The notes beneath the pieces were generated by a model, which saw only the letters and a list, made by a program, of their open reading frames with translations, was not told the origin of the DNA and ran no database searches. The position numbers were made by a program, and so were the translations under genes. Shown here piece by piece: positions 1-15,700 of a stretch of 38,822 nucleotides of DNA. This stretch comes from Klebsormidium nitens (taxonomy: Eukaryota > Streptophyta > Klebsormidiophyceae > Klebsormidiales > Klebsormidiaceae): NCBI GenBank assembly GCA_000708835.1, contig DF237686.1, forward strand, positions 1-38,822. Reading direction: 5' to 3'. Positions within the stretch are counted from its first letter, which is position 1. Each line of letters begins with the position of its first letter.

Positions 1-718
1 CGAGATAACCCGGTCGCGATACAATCTGGCGCGACAAATGTTTATATGCTGTGAACTTATGTATAGATGGCTCCCGTTGCACATTGCAAGCTCGATTCAA
101 TGAATGCGGTTGCAATTGCGCGCAATTGTTTTGAAGCATTCCACTGACCGTCATATATGACGATCGAGTGGACAGGTACACAGGCTTAAAAGCTATACGT
201 GGTCAAGTGACAACCTAGGTAATTGTCATGCACGCACAGAGCATGCTAGGCCATGATGTTATGCAGCGGAGCCCTAGCTTTCAATTGCATGCCTGGGGAT
301 CCACGCAAACCATTAAATTTTGCCAAGTGACTCCGGCTGCCTGACATGATGGTGCGCGCAGTGTATGCGCGTATGCAGCTAGTGGAACTGTTGCGCTGCT
401 TAACCCGTTTACGAACTATACTACTATTGATTCAGAAACGACATCCTCGTTGCATGAGGGCTCAAGCACACTCTGATTGCAATCAAAGTCGTGTCCGAGC
501 ACCCTGAATACGAGGGTTTTACTGGAAGCAACCCACATCAATGACAGCTTACCATCAATTCCAGTGCACACCATCATTATGGAAGTTAGATGCACGCATG
601 TTGAGCGGACGCAAAACGAATGTTGCACGAGCGGGCTAGTCAAAGCCCTCTGTTAGGACGACTTTCTCAGCAGGTGATGTACAGTGTTTGTAAAGCAAAA
701 GATCCAGCATGCTGCCGC
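1..718. other. Intergenic, downstream of RPS5
   Basis: This stretch lies 3' of the RPS5 stop codon. No reading frame resembles a known family, and the longest open frames are short and low in coding character. The part next to 718 must hold the RPS5 3' UTR. I could not identify a polyadenylation signal or any repeat. Confidence 0.6.
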
Positions 719-3992
<3,274 letters not shown>

Positions 3993-4768
3993 GGCGGGCG
4001 GCTGCGGCCAAAGACGCTGGAAGAGCAACCGCAGAAAGAGGGGGGAGAAAGCAGGAGGCGACTGGTTTGGAGAGGAAGGGGTTTCAAAAATAGAAACGGG
4101 CTTCGGCCAGTAGCTTTTGTCACCCAGTCGACGTGATATGGTGTACCGATTCTTGAATCGGGGTCAAAGGACAACAAAGGTAGTTTGTGTCAGTTCATTG
4201 CATCAAGTGCTGTGCACAGAAAGAGATGCCAGCTCAAGCTGGCAGCCGCACAGGCAGAGAATCAGCGACGCGGCGAGCAACCCTGGTTCACAGGGTCTCC
4301 GCATCTCTGCTGCATAATGACTACGGCAGTTCACTTTCCCAGTCCATCTCGAATGTGACAACAGCAATATGAGAAGCGGCTTGACCGCTTGATTTGCAAT
4401 GCTTGGTGGTCAACAGAAAATCAGGAAAATGGGCCCTTCCTCCTTCAGTGACAGTAGGTCAGCACAGCAGTCTGCAGAAAGTTGGTACACAGGACTTCCA
4501 TAAAGATCTGGTCCCAGATGAAGGGCAAATGCTGAAGGTAGTGGAGGCATTCAGAGGTCTAGATGTGAGGAGGGTGTGGGTGTGTACCCGTGTGCACACT
4601 TCCATTTTTGCTGCAAGTATTAGCTAATGACTTGGCATAGGTGGAAGTGTTTTCAAGCAGGGTTTTGTGCTCATCTTGCTGAACACGCTGAGCTAAGGAG
4701 ATGCGTTGGCATTACTTTCTCAATTGTGTATACCTAGTCTCAGCATTGCGAAGCGGCGGCGAGAAGCG
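3993..4768. promoter_or_regulatory. Divergent promoter region, RPS5 / C15 peptidase
   Basis: 776 bases separate the two divergent start codons, so both promoters and 5' UTRs should lie here. I see no convincing TATA box and no other gene. A purine-rich tract (about 4030-4085) adjoins the RPS5 side. The assignment is inferred from gene orientation only. Confidence 0.45.
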
Positions 4769-7072
4769 ATGGGTTCTGAGGGGGGCTTAGAGGCCGTCCG
4801 GTTCAACATCACAGGATTCAGCAAGTTCCATGGAGTTGCTGACAACCCGACCGAGACGCTAGTGTCGAAGCTAAGAAATTATATCAAGGAGGAGGGCGGG
4901 CCTCCGATTTTGCTGGAGGTGAGGTTTTGCTTAGCCTGCAGATATCATGGCGCCTATTCTTGACCTTTCTTGACCACTGTGCACTGCACGAGGTCAGAAA
5001 ATGCTGACTGACTGCAGTCCTTAATCTGCTGGGTGTGCTTCACATGGTTGTCCAGAACTTTCAGTAGGAAAACACAAGCGGTGCATTGCTTGATTCAATT
5101 GCCGCGATCTTTTGGAGATTACTGGCGGCACCAGGCAAATCTTCAAAGGATATTTTCATGGTGCTGCATGGTGCTGAGATCCCGTTTGAGGTCAGCCGCT
5201 GAAATAGTGTGATGGTCGTGTAGTCGAATGCTGTGAAGACAACAGTTTCCTTTCTCCAAGAAACAATCACTTGATGTCAGATTCCATTTTGCAATTCTTT
5301 AGCGTTCATCTGGCAACCCCCTCATTACTTCCTTTGACTCCACAGAGCTGCACGGTTCTTGAGACCGCTGGGAAAGGCGCTCTCGGTAGACTGCTCGAGT
5401 TGCTGAATGGACCACTTCAGCCTAGCGCCCTAGACACCAAAGCCAAGAGCGAGGTCAATGGTGCCAGAGGTGCAGGTCGGAAGGTCCTGCTTGACGGAGC
5501 GCCACGCAAACCGGCCCAAGGAAAGATCATCTGGGTGAGGGGACGTCGCGTGTACATCGCACTTCTTTTGGTCACATCAAAGGTTTTACTGGTTTTCATT
5601 TGTTTTGGTGGATATGCCCTCGCCCCTCCAACCGCAAGCAGGGCAGTATGAATCGCCCCTTAGGCCTCAGAGGACATCTCCTCAAACTCTTTGTTTGGGC
5701 CGCTTGAACTCCGATTCTTTAAAAGGTGCCTGTCCTCTTGTTGATTTCAAAATTCCACATCTCTTTCATACACAAGTGATGGGATTGCATCTGGTACTAT
5801 GGGCTCTGCTTCCAACTGCTGAAGGACTTTCCTTTTTACAGGTTGTCGACGAGCTTTGACTCGAGTTCCCTTAAATACTTTCCAGCACTTGGTGTCATAA
5901 AAACCTTCTGAACGTCGCATAAGCGTCCGTTTCATCGGTGCTTTCCCCCCAAGATACAAGAATTCTTTCAACCTTCAATTGTAGATTCATCTTGGCGTCA
6001 ACGGCGGTGCGTCGCGCTTTGCTTTGGAGCGGCGAGCCTACAACGAGGCTACTTTCCGGTGCCCCGATGAGGCAGGCTGGCAGCCATGGAAGGAGCCAAT
6101 CCTCCCTGAGGACGGGCCCCTTGACTTCTTTCGGGAGGTGGGTTTGCGAATGTTGGGAGTCTTTCTGGTCAAACCAAATAAGACTTGAGGTTGTGTGCGG
6201 TACTGGCATCCGGCACAAGGCCTTTGACGCAGCCGCCCAGATTTGTTTGGTCTTAAATTGATTCAAGGCTTGATGAAACGTTCTTCTGGTTCAAGGTAGC
6301 TCTGGAAGGGAGTTGTGTGCTAAGAGAAACAAAGACCTTTCCAGAAAAGAGCGTCTTCCATAGCGGATTGGAATATTCATATGAGCCACAGATGAGTACC
6401 CAATTTTTCTTTAAAACTCGACCTGGCGTAGTGTAGTACAGGAGGTGCATCCTGAATAAAGTGTTCGAATTGGTTAAAGTATCGGGATTGCCTTGGTTCT
6501 AGGACCAGAAGACTGCTGGTTGTAGGTTCAGGTGGTCTTGTTCTCTGAATCAAAAGTTGCTTGCTCCTGGGAGATAGAAGAACTGTCTTTCTATTTGACC
6601 AAGAGCTCTTCGAGAACGGATAGATGCTGTGTTCAGTACGTCAGTCCATTTTAAACTTTTTCCCGGAATTCTAGTTGGGCTATTCAAACGTGAAGATGAT
6701 TATCGGCCCGTCAACAAACTAGTAAGGAAGGTCAAGTGATTGAGTCTTAGCTTGCGCATTGAAGTAAAGCCATCCGCCAACATCTGCCCATATGAAGCAA
6801 AGGTTAACATTTGGGACTTCTTACTTGCCATGCAGACTGTGGCTCCAGTTGACGAGCTCGTTGGGGCGTTGCGGAAGCAGGGTTTCGATTGTGCGCCGTC
6901 AACAGACGCGGGTCGTTTTGTTTGCAATTATGTATACTACCATTCGCTCCGGCACGCGCTGATTCACGGCACTGAGTCGCTCTTTGTACATGTTCCTGCG
7001 TTCGAAGTTGTAGGAGAGGATGTCCAGCTAGAATTCGTTGTAGCTCTTCTAAGGACATTGAATAGCATATAG
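4769..7072 (+). CDS. Pyroglutamyl-peptidase I-like cysteine protease (C15)
   Basis: Predicted cytosolic cysteine peptidase that removes N-terminal pyroglutamate from peptides. Four exons, 4769-4918, 5346-5534, 5985-6137 and 6836-7072, join in phase 0 throughout to give 242 residues. The N-terminus holds FNITGFSKFHGVADNPTE, the family's start-of-fold motif. The C15 catalytic triad is intact by alignment to the bacterial enzymes: Glu128 in SRFALERRAYNEATF, Cys194 in AGRFVCNYVYY and His216 in LFVHVP. It most resembles the plant subgroup. It is somewhat longer than the roughly 215-220 residues usual for that group because of a basic, glycine-rich loop at about residues 75-108 (around GARGAGRKVLLDGAPRKPAQ). 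The ATG at 4769 starts MGSEGG, similar to plant relatives. The gene converges on PHYLLO. Family and active site are clear; substrate range is inferred. Confidence 0.92.
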
Positions 7073-7833
7073 GTCGCGACTGCAATAGGGTGGATTATGG
7101 GGCTTCAGGTGTGCTCATTCCATATAAGGGATCCGGATCAATTATAGATGTAAAGATTCTGAGGAATAAGTACGCACGGTAGGTTGTTGACATGACGCGT
7201 ATACACAATAAAGCTAGCGTTACTTGATACATCAGTCATAGAAATGACAGTCCATGAATGTTCAGCAGATTTCCGAGGCCGCACGGCACATGTCAATCCT
7301 GGCTCAGGTTTCTAGCTGCGAGCAGATCTGTCGATCTCAAATTACTCGACCATGCCTCTAAGTTTGCGGCAGGCATTGTCTATCTGAAGTTGGCACCGCG
7401 TATACATTCCCAAAATATCGAATGTTCATGTCGCAGCTCGGGCTCACTCCCCGAGGTAAAGATTGCACTGGGGGCTGCCCGGCAAAATATCGCAGTCCTG
7501 TATGAGAGGGCGGCCCTCTCATATAGGATTGCAAGTGTTTTTCGACTCTTAACTGATTTGCTAGCGCACAATGAAAGAATTCACAGTGTGCAATCAACAA
7601 GGCATTACGTCCACTGCATTCGGCCGACAACAAGTCAAGCCGCTCAGTGTACGCCCCCGTGCTCTCAACAATCGCCTCAGAATTGAGATATGCGAGCCCG
7701 CTCGTTTGCCAACGAGCGCATGACCGGAAAGCCTGCCACTTCCTAGAGTCTATAAGAATGCAAGCTGACTTTGCGAGGTACTCCATTCAAAGGGGACAGG
7801 CAAGCCACCCGCAACTTTCAGAATCCAGAGCGG
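7073..7833. other. Convergent intergenic region
   Basis: This 761-base gap lies between the peptidase stop (plus strand) and the PHYLLO stop (minus strand), so it holds both 3' UTRs. A TGTAA, the algal-type polyadenylation word, occurs near 7149, but one 5-mer proves little. The only notable structure is the hairpin at 7492-7532. The moderately long open frames here on both strands resemble no family I know. Confidence 0.5.
7492..7532 (+). repeat. Strong 19-bp hairpin, 3-nt loop
   Basis: The left arm 7492-7510 pairs with the right arm 7514-7532 over all 19 positions. Seventeen are Watson-Crick pairs and two (7495/7529 and 7500/7524) are G-U if the plus strand is transcribed. The loop is CGG. 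The perfect core is TATGAGAGGG / CCCTCTCATA. On the minus strand the two wobbles become A-C mismatches, so a plus-strand RNA would fold better. No target-site duplication is apparent. Function unknown. Confidence 0.7.
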
Positions 7834-9738
7834 TCAACAAACGTCCCTTGACGGAGTAAGCCACTCGTGCAGCACAACCCCCAACGAATCCTTGGCCTCC
7901 ACGTGTACTGCATGCCCGCATCCCTCCAACTCGAGGAAAGTCCATTTGCGCCCCGTTTCCTTCACTGCCTCCATAACCCCTCGGCAAATGCCAACAAACT
8001 TCGCGTCTTGTGCTCCGGTCACCCAAAACACTCTCCCCCCTATTCCGGCCAAGTCTGGCCAGAGCGAAGGCTGGCGTCCCGTGCTGAGACCTCGGAGGGC
8101 GGCGCAGAGCTCGGCTTCGGAGGCGCTCGCGATACGCTCCGCTTGTAAGGATTCGAAGTCGGGACGACTTCGTAGGCTGCACGAGAGAGCGCTACTGAGC
8201 GTGAGTATTGGTTTCATCAGCGGGTAGATTCGTGTCAGAGTATCGTTCCTCAATCTGTGGCCCTCATGGAGTTTGATTACCAACCTGTTGCCGGGACCTC
8301 AAGAATTTTGTGAAAACCTACAAAGTTGACCTGTCACCTTGTTGACAGTGGGACCTTACAGAAGGACGCAACACGGACCACCTAAAAGACGCACACCGCT
8401 CTTCGAACTTGCCAAAATGGGCACGAGATTAGACATGCAGATGACAAGTAGGGTTCCAAATGTGGGCGAATGCGGCAGCACACCTTTGTGACAACCTTTG
8501 GGAAGACACATTGCATCACGCCATGTTAGTGCGAATCAAGAAGCGTGCCCCACCTGTCCCACATGGGTGCCTCGTACCACCGCTGAATGAACGCCGACGC
8601 GCCGTCCCGCAAGAGCTCCTGCGCCAGGCGGTCGTCATGCTGCGCCCGCGCCTCCTGCTCCGCTGACGTCACCAGCCCGGGACTCCCGGAGATGACGACG
8701 ACGTCGGCCATCTGTCGATGCACGACAGCAAAGCTTCAGATGACAAACCGGGAAGCGGAAGATTGCTGACGTGTGATGAATCTTACGTCAGAGATGGTCC
8801 CCTGGCAGTGCTTCGGTGCGGAGCTTTTTGAATGGCTGGACCGGTCGAGAAGGCCTTGGATCTAAACAGGCCCCGAAAGGGAGATCCGGACCCCTGAAGG
8901 CATGTCCTATGCAGCGGACGCGTTTGCGAGCTTTCACCCGGATCTTTAAGAACTGTCGTGCTGGAATTTCCTACTTTTACTTCATTGCCGCTGTAACCTG
9001 ACTTCCCGCGACCTTAAGATCCAACCTTAAACGCTCCAGAATGCTTGGGGGCCGAGGCCTAACACTAACATCTGCTGGAATTCAGTGAAAGTGTTCGACT
9101 CACCAAGTCCGGATGCTTGACCGCCAGGTATAGCGCCACCCGCGCCCCCAAGCTATATCCAACGACCACCACCCTCTGACCGTCGCTTCGCAACCGTTCA
9201 ATCAGCGCGGAAATGGCCCCGCCCACGCTCTCCACGCCGTACGCTCGGCTGACGTCATCCAACATCCGGCTGACGTCACGCTCCTCGAGCTCGTCAGCGG
9301 ACAGTCCGGCACTTTGAGGAGCATCCGGAAAGCCACCGTCCGCAGCAAGGGCGTTATCGGACGACTGCACTAAGCTCGGCTTTTCAGGGTTTGGGGGTCT
9401 AGGAAGGACAGTTGTCTGGCCGTGCCCCGGTAGATCGATAGGTATGCACCGGGCAGAGGACGTTAAGTGGTCTATGACTGGGAACCAGTCGGCACGGGAG
9501 CCCAGGAAGCCGTGCAGGAAGAGGACAAGGGGCCGATCAGCGCCCGGCAACTGCGCACGAGACGAACTGACGTCATGAGGGCTGAACAGCTTCGTAACAT
9601 AACGCGAACGGAACGAGGCAACAGCGTGGGCGGACGGGCGCCTCCCTAGATGAGATGAGGCCACTTCCAAATTCAGCGAGGAGGCCAGTTTTGCGCATAC
9701 ACTACTTTTGGCAGATATAGACCCAAGATGACCGCAAC
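7834..9738 (-). other. menH module: PHYLLO module 4: MenH (SHCHC synthase)
   Basis: Alpha/beta-hydrolase-fold lyase that eliminates pyruvate from SEPHCHC. Exons 25-27: 9738-9104, 8711-8554 and 8176-7834. Motifs: oxyanion-hole strand [21 protein letters not shown], nucleophile elbow [16 protein letters not shown] with Ser2338, [16 protein letters not shown] with Asp2464, and GCGHAVHVE with His2495. The triad is therefore intact. The order relative to MenC is the same as in land-plant PHYLLO. The preceding intron 24 is only 123 bases, the shortest in the gene, and lies in the MenC-MenH linker. Confidence 0.94.
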
Positions 9739-12700
9739 CTTTGAAAGCAAGAAGCAAAAGGATCTGGAGCAGATGAGCAGTCCAAAGAAGATCTGCTTGT
9801 TAAGGAAGGCATAATGCTTGCAGGAAATACATTTATGAAAAAAGCCAGCATACCTCCTTACTTTGGTCGCCGTCCGTAATCTCGGTTAGTCTGAACCGGT
9901 ACTCCGCCTGTGCCGTTTTTACAACCTCTTCACGATCTGCTGCGCTGGACCCCACCCCTCCACCCAGAGTTTCACCAACCCCAGTGACCGACCTTTCGAG
10001 TTCGTCCACCCCACCCTCCTTTTCCGGTGTACTTCTCAGATTTGGGGTACCACGGGTCTGCTCGTCTGTCCCCTTTTGGTCAAACTCTGACCTCGTCAGC
10101 GAGTCAAACCCGGTTACGGTCGCTGTGTCAAGACCGGGTTGAGCAAGTACGCCTGCCGTTCTTTGCATATCCACCTCGAGACCCGGGCCCTCACTTCCGG
10201 TCAGCGCAAACCCATTTCCCGAAACCACGTCGTTTGCCAGCCACTCAAACGTGCCCAACCCGTGCGCCACTCTCTGACCGCCCATCTCCCTTAATCTAAC
10301 CCGCTCCAATAACCGCTCCTTCTTCCTCCTCTCCCGCTTCTCCTCGCGCTCTAGTTTGTCCAGGAACGTCCGCACCTCCGGGTTTCCGTTCACCGGAACG
10401 CCGCTCATCTCGAAGGCGGAACGGATCGCCACCGAGAACGGCTCTGCCGGGGGGGTGAGGTTTGACGTTTGGTCCGGGGTTTCGGGGTTTGCAGAACTAG
10501 AAGCGGCCGTTTCCTCTAATCCACGTCGGTTCTCGTCCACAAAGTGGGCGAGCTCGGCATATGCCGACAAACCGACGCTGCTTTCAAATGCTGCACTTAT
10601 GACGGTCGATATGCCCCGCTTCGAAGCCCAGCGTGCCAAGGCGGCCGTCGCCTCGATGCCTCCAACTCGGGACGGTTTGATGACCTGGCGTGGAGGATGG
10701 ACTGTCAGCTAGGCTGTCTCAGATGGTTTCAATCTATCGTGTCTGCATCCCTTCTATCCTGAGGTAGTCAAAGGTCTATAATTTTCTCGCAATCATAGAT
10801 GTCGTGGCCCAAGGACCAACATAGAACGGCGGGTCAAATTGTTGAAGCTTCGCTGCCTCTTCTAGCGACGAGGCTCGGCAAGTTCCAAAATCTTGATTGG
10901 AGTTGCTTTCAAATTTGCCGGGCTAGTCAGCGTAAATAAGTAGAGCTAACATGCTTTTTAGTGCGAGGTTTATCATATGATGATCAAGCACAACCCCTTC
11001 TCTATGTTGGCGTTCCCGTTGGCCTGCCGAGATTGGCAATTGCTCTTATCAGTGCCCACCCTTGTCGTTTTCACGATATAATACTGGGTTCGGACGGAAT
11101 CGAACTCTTCGCTCTTTACTTCGCAACAACGAAAGAAGCAAAAGCTCGAACATCCATGGCTCCAGATCCAACCATCCCGCCTTGGCTACCAAAGCTCTGA
11201 ACGTGACAGGCATTCTGGTCGCTTTGAGACAAGGAATAACAACCGAAGCAGAAATCAGAGACGGCGACAGGACGGTACTCTCCGCCCTTGGGTTCTGACA
11301 TGCCAATCCTCCAATAAGAAACTCGATAAAGAATCCCCCTCCTCACCAGTGCCACGACGCTCTGCTGCGTCCCCAGTGGAAGATCCGTCTGGGCGTTCCC
11401 GACCAGGCCCTCGTCCACGCTCTCATCCAATGCGACGGCGACACCTGTCCTCTGGTGGAACTCCGCAATATCGGACGGGTTGTCCACTGGTTCCTGTTCA
11501 AGTGACACGGACACGACTTGAGAGCAAGTCTTTAGCACCTTGATCGGAACCTCATCGCGTCAACTGTTTCGGAATCTAGACTCTGATAACTCATTAGATG
11601 CAAATGTTGCAGGTTGAGGAAAGGGAATGGCCTAACAGAAACGGTGCTATTCAAGGATTAGCGGGTTACTGTATTGAGTTAGCGTCCACTTATTCGAAGG
11701 ATTGAGCTGTGAAGCAACTAGGCACGGTAACCGGTGCAGGATGACGAAGCTCTTGACACCATGCACCGGCAGTCAAATCAAGGAGTAGATCGAAAGCATT
11801 GCTTTCCGACACAGACAAGGTTCGAAACCGTCCTCCTAGAAGTCGGCTTTGCAAAACGCAGGTTACAATTCTGTACCTCTACGTACTGCAGACCTAGACC
11901 TCTGACGGCCAGCCCAAACTGCGTCGCCTGGTCGAGAGTCCACCGCCGGTTTGCGTCCGCTCGCAACATTACGTCAGGCCCAACTGCAGCTCTGACGGCA
12001 GCAATGGCGGCGGCGTCTGCGGTAGGCGAGCTGCGGCGCGCCACCTGGCAGCACAGGAAAGGTGTAAGGATGTCAGAAGATGGTTGGTCCCGCTACAAGT
12101 CTGTTTTGCAGTATATGTCCAATCATTAGAGATACAAGAGATCGTTTCCAGTGCTTTTTGCTGCCAATGAGCGAAGGGAACTTTACGCCGGAACTTCTAA
12201 CAGCTCAACTGCGTCCGCTCAACAACAAGATTGCACATTCTCGTTCGGTGATCTCACATAGCGGAACATCACCTCCGCTCAAGGTGACGTAATCATTCAG
12301 TGCCCGATCCTGGCTTTACCTTGAGCTTCAGCGTGCAGAAGCCACGTGTCACGGCCTCGCGCGCCTCTTCCGCCGCCTCCTCCGGACTCCCCTCGGACGC
12401 CAGGAGAGCGCACACCAGCGGCCCCTGAGGGCTGCCAAGTGGCAGCTCCCCGTTGGTCGACGCACCGCCACGTGGCAGAGAGGGGCGTCCAAGGAGCAGC
12501 TTGGAGAGGGGCACGCCTACGTGGTTCGCGAGTAACGTCAGCAGGGCGGTCTCGAGCCCACACCGGACGCTGGGGAGGAGAGCTGCGGCCTGCGGACAAA
12601 AGGGACAAGACTGAGATCAATCGTACGACAAATAAGAGTACCAATGCAGATAAACCTTTGGTCCACATTCTGGGGTCCCAAACATGGTTCTATTGTTGGC

Positions 12701-15700
12701 AACCCCCAAGACTTGTCACCCTTCCTTTGTCGATCGTTTCGGACTTTTCATTGCTGCTAATCATCTACCACTAATGAAAGACATGACCGCATTTTGGGCG
12801 AACCAAAGACCGCCACTCCTGTCGTGACTCAACCTTCCGTATGAGCAATGATTCCAGGCAAGAGGGTCTCGAGTGTGGGCACATTCTGCCAGTTCTTCCG
12901 CACTCACGTCGATCCCCGCTTCCTCCCGCAGCCACGTGGCAATCGCTCCGCCCAGCAGCGGCAGCGTCCCCGGAAGGCTCCGCCCAATCAGCGCTTCTCT
13001 CAGGGCGCAAATTTGTTCCTCCGCTTCTTCCAGGCTCTCTTCATGTAAGCTTTCCAGGGGGGCAATTTCGCCGGTACCCACAGCCCCACCTCGCAGAACG
13101 ACTCTGACCAAGAGCCCATTTCTAAATTGGGCGCCATCGGCTGTGCGGCCTTTGGTGGTGGGAGGTGCGGACAGTTGGACCGTGTACCGACTGATTTGGA
13201 CGTCCGTGATCTCGCGCTGGGCTTGGGATGCGGAGCTAAGGAGAGGGGGGACGAGAGGGCGATCGAAGGCAATGGCGCGTTCTACAACCGTCTTGGCGGC
13301 AGCTTGTAACGCCCTGTGAAGAAGACATACACGCAGTGACTCAGACTTGGACGCAAGGATAAAAGATGGTTATCTTGAAAGTTTATGCCTTGCCGCTGCA
13401 GCGAAAGAATCTGGAAACGTCATGAACGAAGACAGCAAAGGTAACACGACAAAGTGGGAACAAGAACGTGAAAAGCACGGAAGAAGAGGGAAAGCTGCGG
13501 GGAAGTGCGACGGAAAAGTGCAACGAAAGCGAAGACGAATTTAAAAAATGTATTCGAAGTACACTCCACACGAAGTGACTCACTTGTGGTGCGCGACAAC
13601 GGCCCACGGCAGCGGACAAAAAAAGTAAACGACATAGGTAAAGATTGCGAAGATGACAACAGAAGGGGGGACAACGAGGGTAGAAATCAAACGGGAAGGA
13701 AAGCTGAGACAATAATCAAAGCGGAGAAAATAGGACAAAAGAACGAAGCATTACGCAGGAGGAAGTCTTACTTGTGGTGCGCCACGTTGTCGTCGATGTC
13801 CGTGTGCACCTCGATGACCCAGCTCATGCGCCGCTGCCACGCAAAGGCCAGCGCGGCTCGCAGCTCCTCCGGCGACCGAGCCAACGTGTACTTGACCCTG
13901 CGGGTCAAAAGGAGGGTCACGCGCGTAGACTTGGACCAAACCGGCTCGCGAGCGAGAAGTGCCAGCCTTCTGATCCGTCTAATGAAGAGATCACAAGTCC
14001 GCGGCTTAAAGAGATGGTATGACTGGCAATCAACCTGAGACGCACTCGGCAGGTGTGTAAGAGCACCCAATCACCTGATCAACCTGAAGCACCGACTAAC
14101 CAGCCTTTCAACTCCACCCGTGATTACGGCTGAGTTTGTGCTCATACTGCCCCTATGAAAGTGGACAGAATCCTCCTATACTCATGCGGCAGTTCATTCT
14201 CATCGGAGGACGCTCCAGCTGAAGCGATTCATCCTATTGAGACCGCTTACGTACAGACAGTAACAGTTGACCGGCCTCCTCAGTAAGTACTGAACCGTTG
14301 AAGCACTTTTCATCCCCATAGATCAAGAACCTTGAAAGCTGTTAACCTACCTGTGCCCGCTGCAGAGCCGATCAAGGAAGACGTCGTGGGGAGTGGACCA
14401 GAGCTGGGTGAAATGGCTCCCGGGGATAGAGTCCACATTGGGAAGCAGACTGAAGATGCCCCCCCCGGAGTTGTTAACCACCACGGTTACGACCGGGGGT
14501 TGGCCCGGCCGGTTGTTGACCAACAGGAGGCCGTTGGTGTCGTGCAGAAAGGATACGTCACCGACAAGAAGCGTAACCTGCACAGCACAGCAGAAGGGAC
14601 TTGGTGTCCGTACAAAAGATATTTTAAGGTGGTGCGCTGACTGTTCGCTGGTTCCTGGGGGTCACAAAACTGAGTAGATGTGCAAGAAACGGAGATTCAC
14701 AAAAGCTGTCGTACTTTAAAAGTAATGGAAGTTGAACTTCGCTGTCAATCGAAGGAAGACGGGCTTGTCGCAGGAGCTCCGGCAGTCAAAGAAAGAAGCG
14801 AGACACAACTCTGGTGAGGAGCCCGTTTTGCAGTGTATCTCTGCCTAAACTGACCGAAGCTAGTGACCGAAGCTAGTGACGTGTTAATCAAAAGACAGCA
14901 TTCCAGAAAGAGCGAACGGAAGGTTGCAATTCAATTGTGCGAAGCGGGTGCGGTTTCAGGCATGAAAGGAAGAAGTGGAAGTGGTCCCTGGTGGACGGGA
15001 CCATCTGACAGGTGTCAAAATGCAGAAAACGCACAGGAACAGTATGAAACAATCGTGAAACGCGCGCCTGACACAAAAAAACCCCTTCCAACGGGCAGAG
15101 GCATCTTACCGATAAATCTCAAGAAAGATAATGATAAGCCAGAACAACAATAAGCTCCAACTAACACTGACAACCCTATCCCAAAAGGTGCCCGCTCCAC
15201 ACACATACCCATCCTAACCACCATACTAACCTTACCCGTCCGAATGTGGTTACCTTGTTATTCTCTCGGCTTGCTATTTATACTTTCTTGAGTTCAATAT
15301 CTTACCGGCCGCCCCAGCCCCGCAGCAAACCCCGTGGCAGTACTGAGCACTCCATCTATGCCGCTCGCCCCCCGGTTGGCCGCCACACACGGCCCCACGC
15401 TCGCCGGACCGATTGCTGCGCCAGAATCGGGAATAGTTCCGTACCCTGGGGGCCCGGTGCCGGCTTGAAGGGCCCCCGAGAGGAAGTCTTCTGCGTACAT
15501 GTCAACGTCCTGCACCATGTAAAGGCAGGGTTTCAAACTGTTGGACGGGCATTTGCCGACTTTCTGTCTGTCACTTCGGTTCTGAAAATCTTCTCTCCTT
15601 TCTGATTATCAGTGCACATTGATTTTCGGAGCAATCACGCGATCCAAAGAAGGCAAATTGTTCATTGAGGGCAAGTCGCTGCGCCAAAGGCCCCAAATGA

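Noticed and set aside
11085-11125. A T-loop-like GTTCGATTCC on the minus strand suggested a tRNA.
   Set aside because: The flanking bases cannot form a T-arm stem, and no anticodon or D-arm is present at the right distance.
12346-12774. Long plus-strand open frames opposite PHYLLO exons 12-20 kb.
   Set aside because: They are antisense shadows of GC-rich exons, Pro/Arg-rich without motifs.
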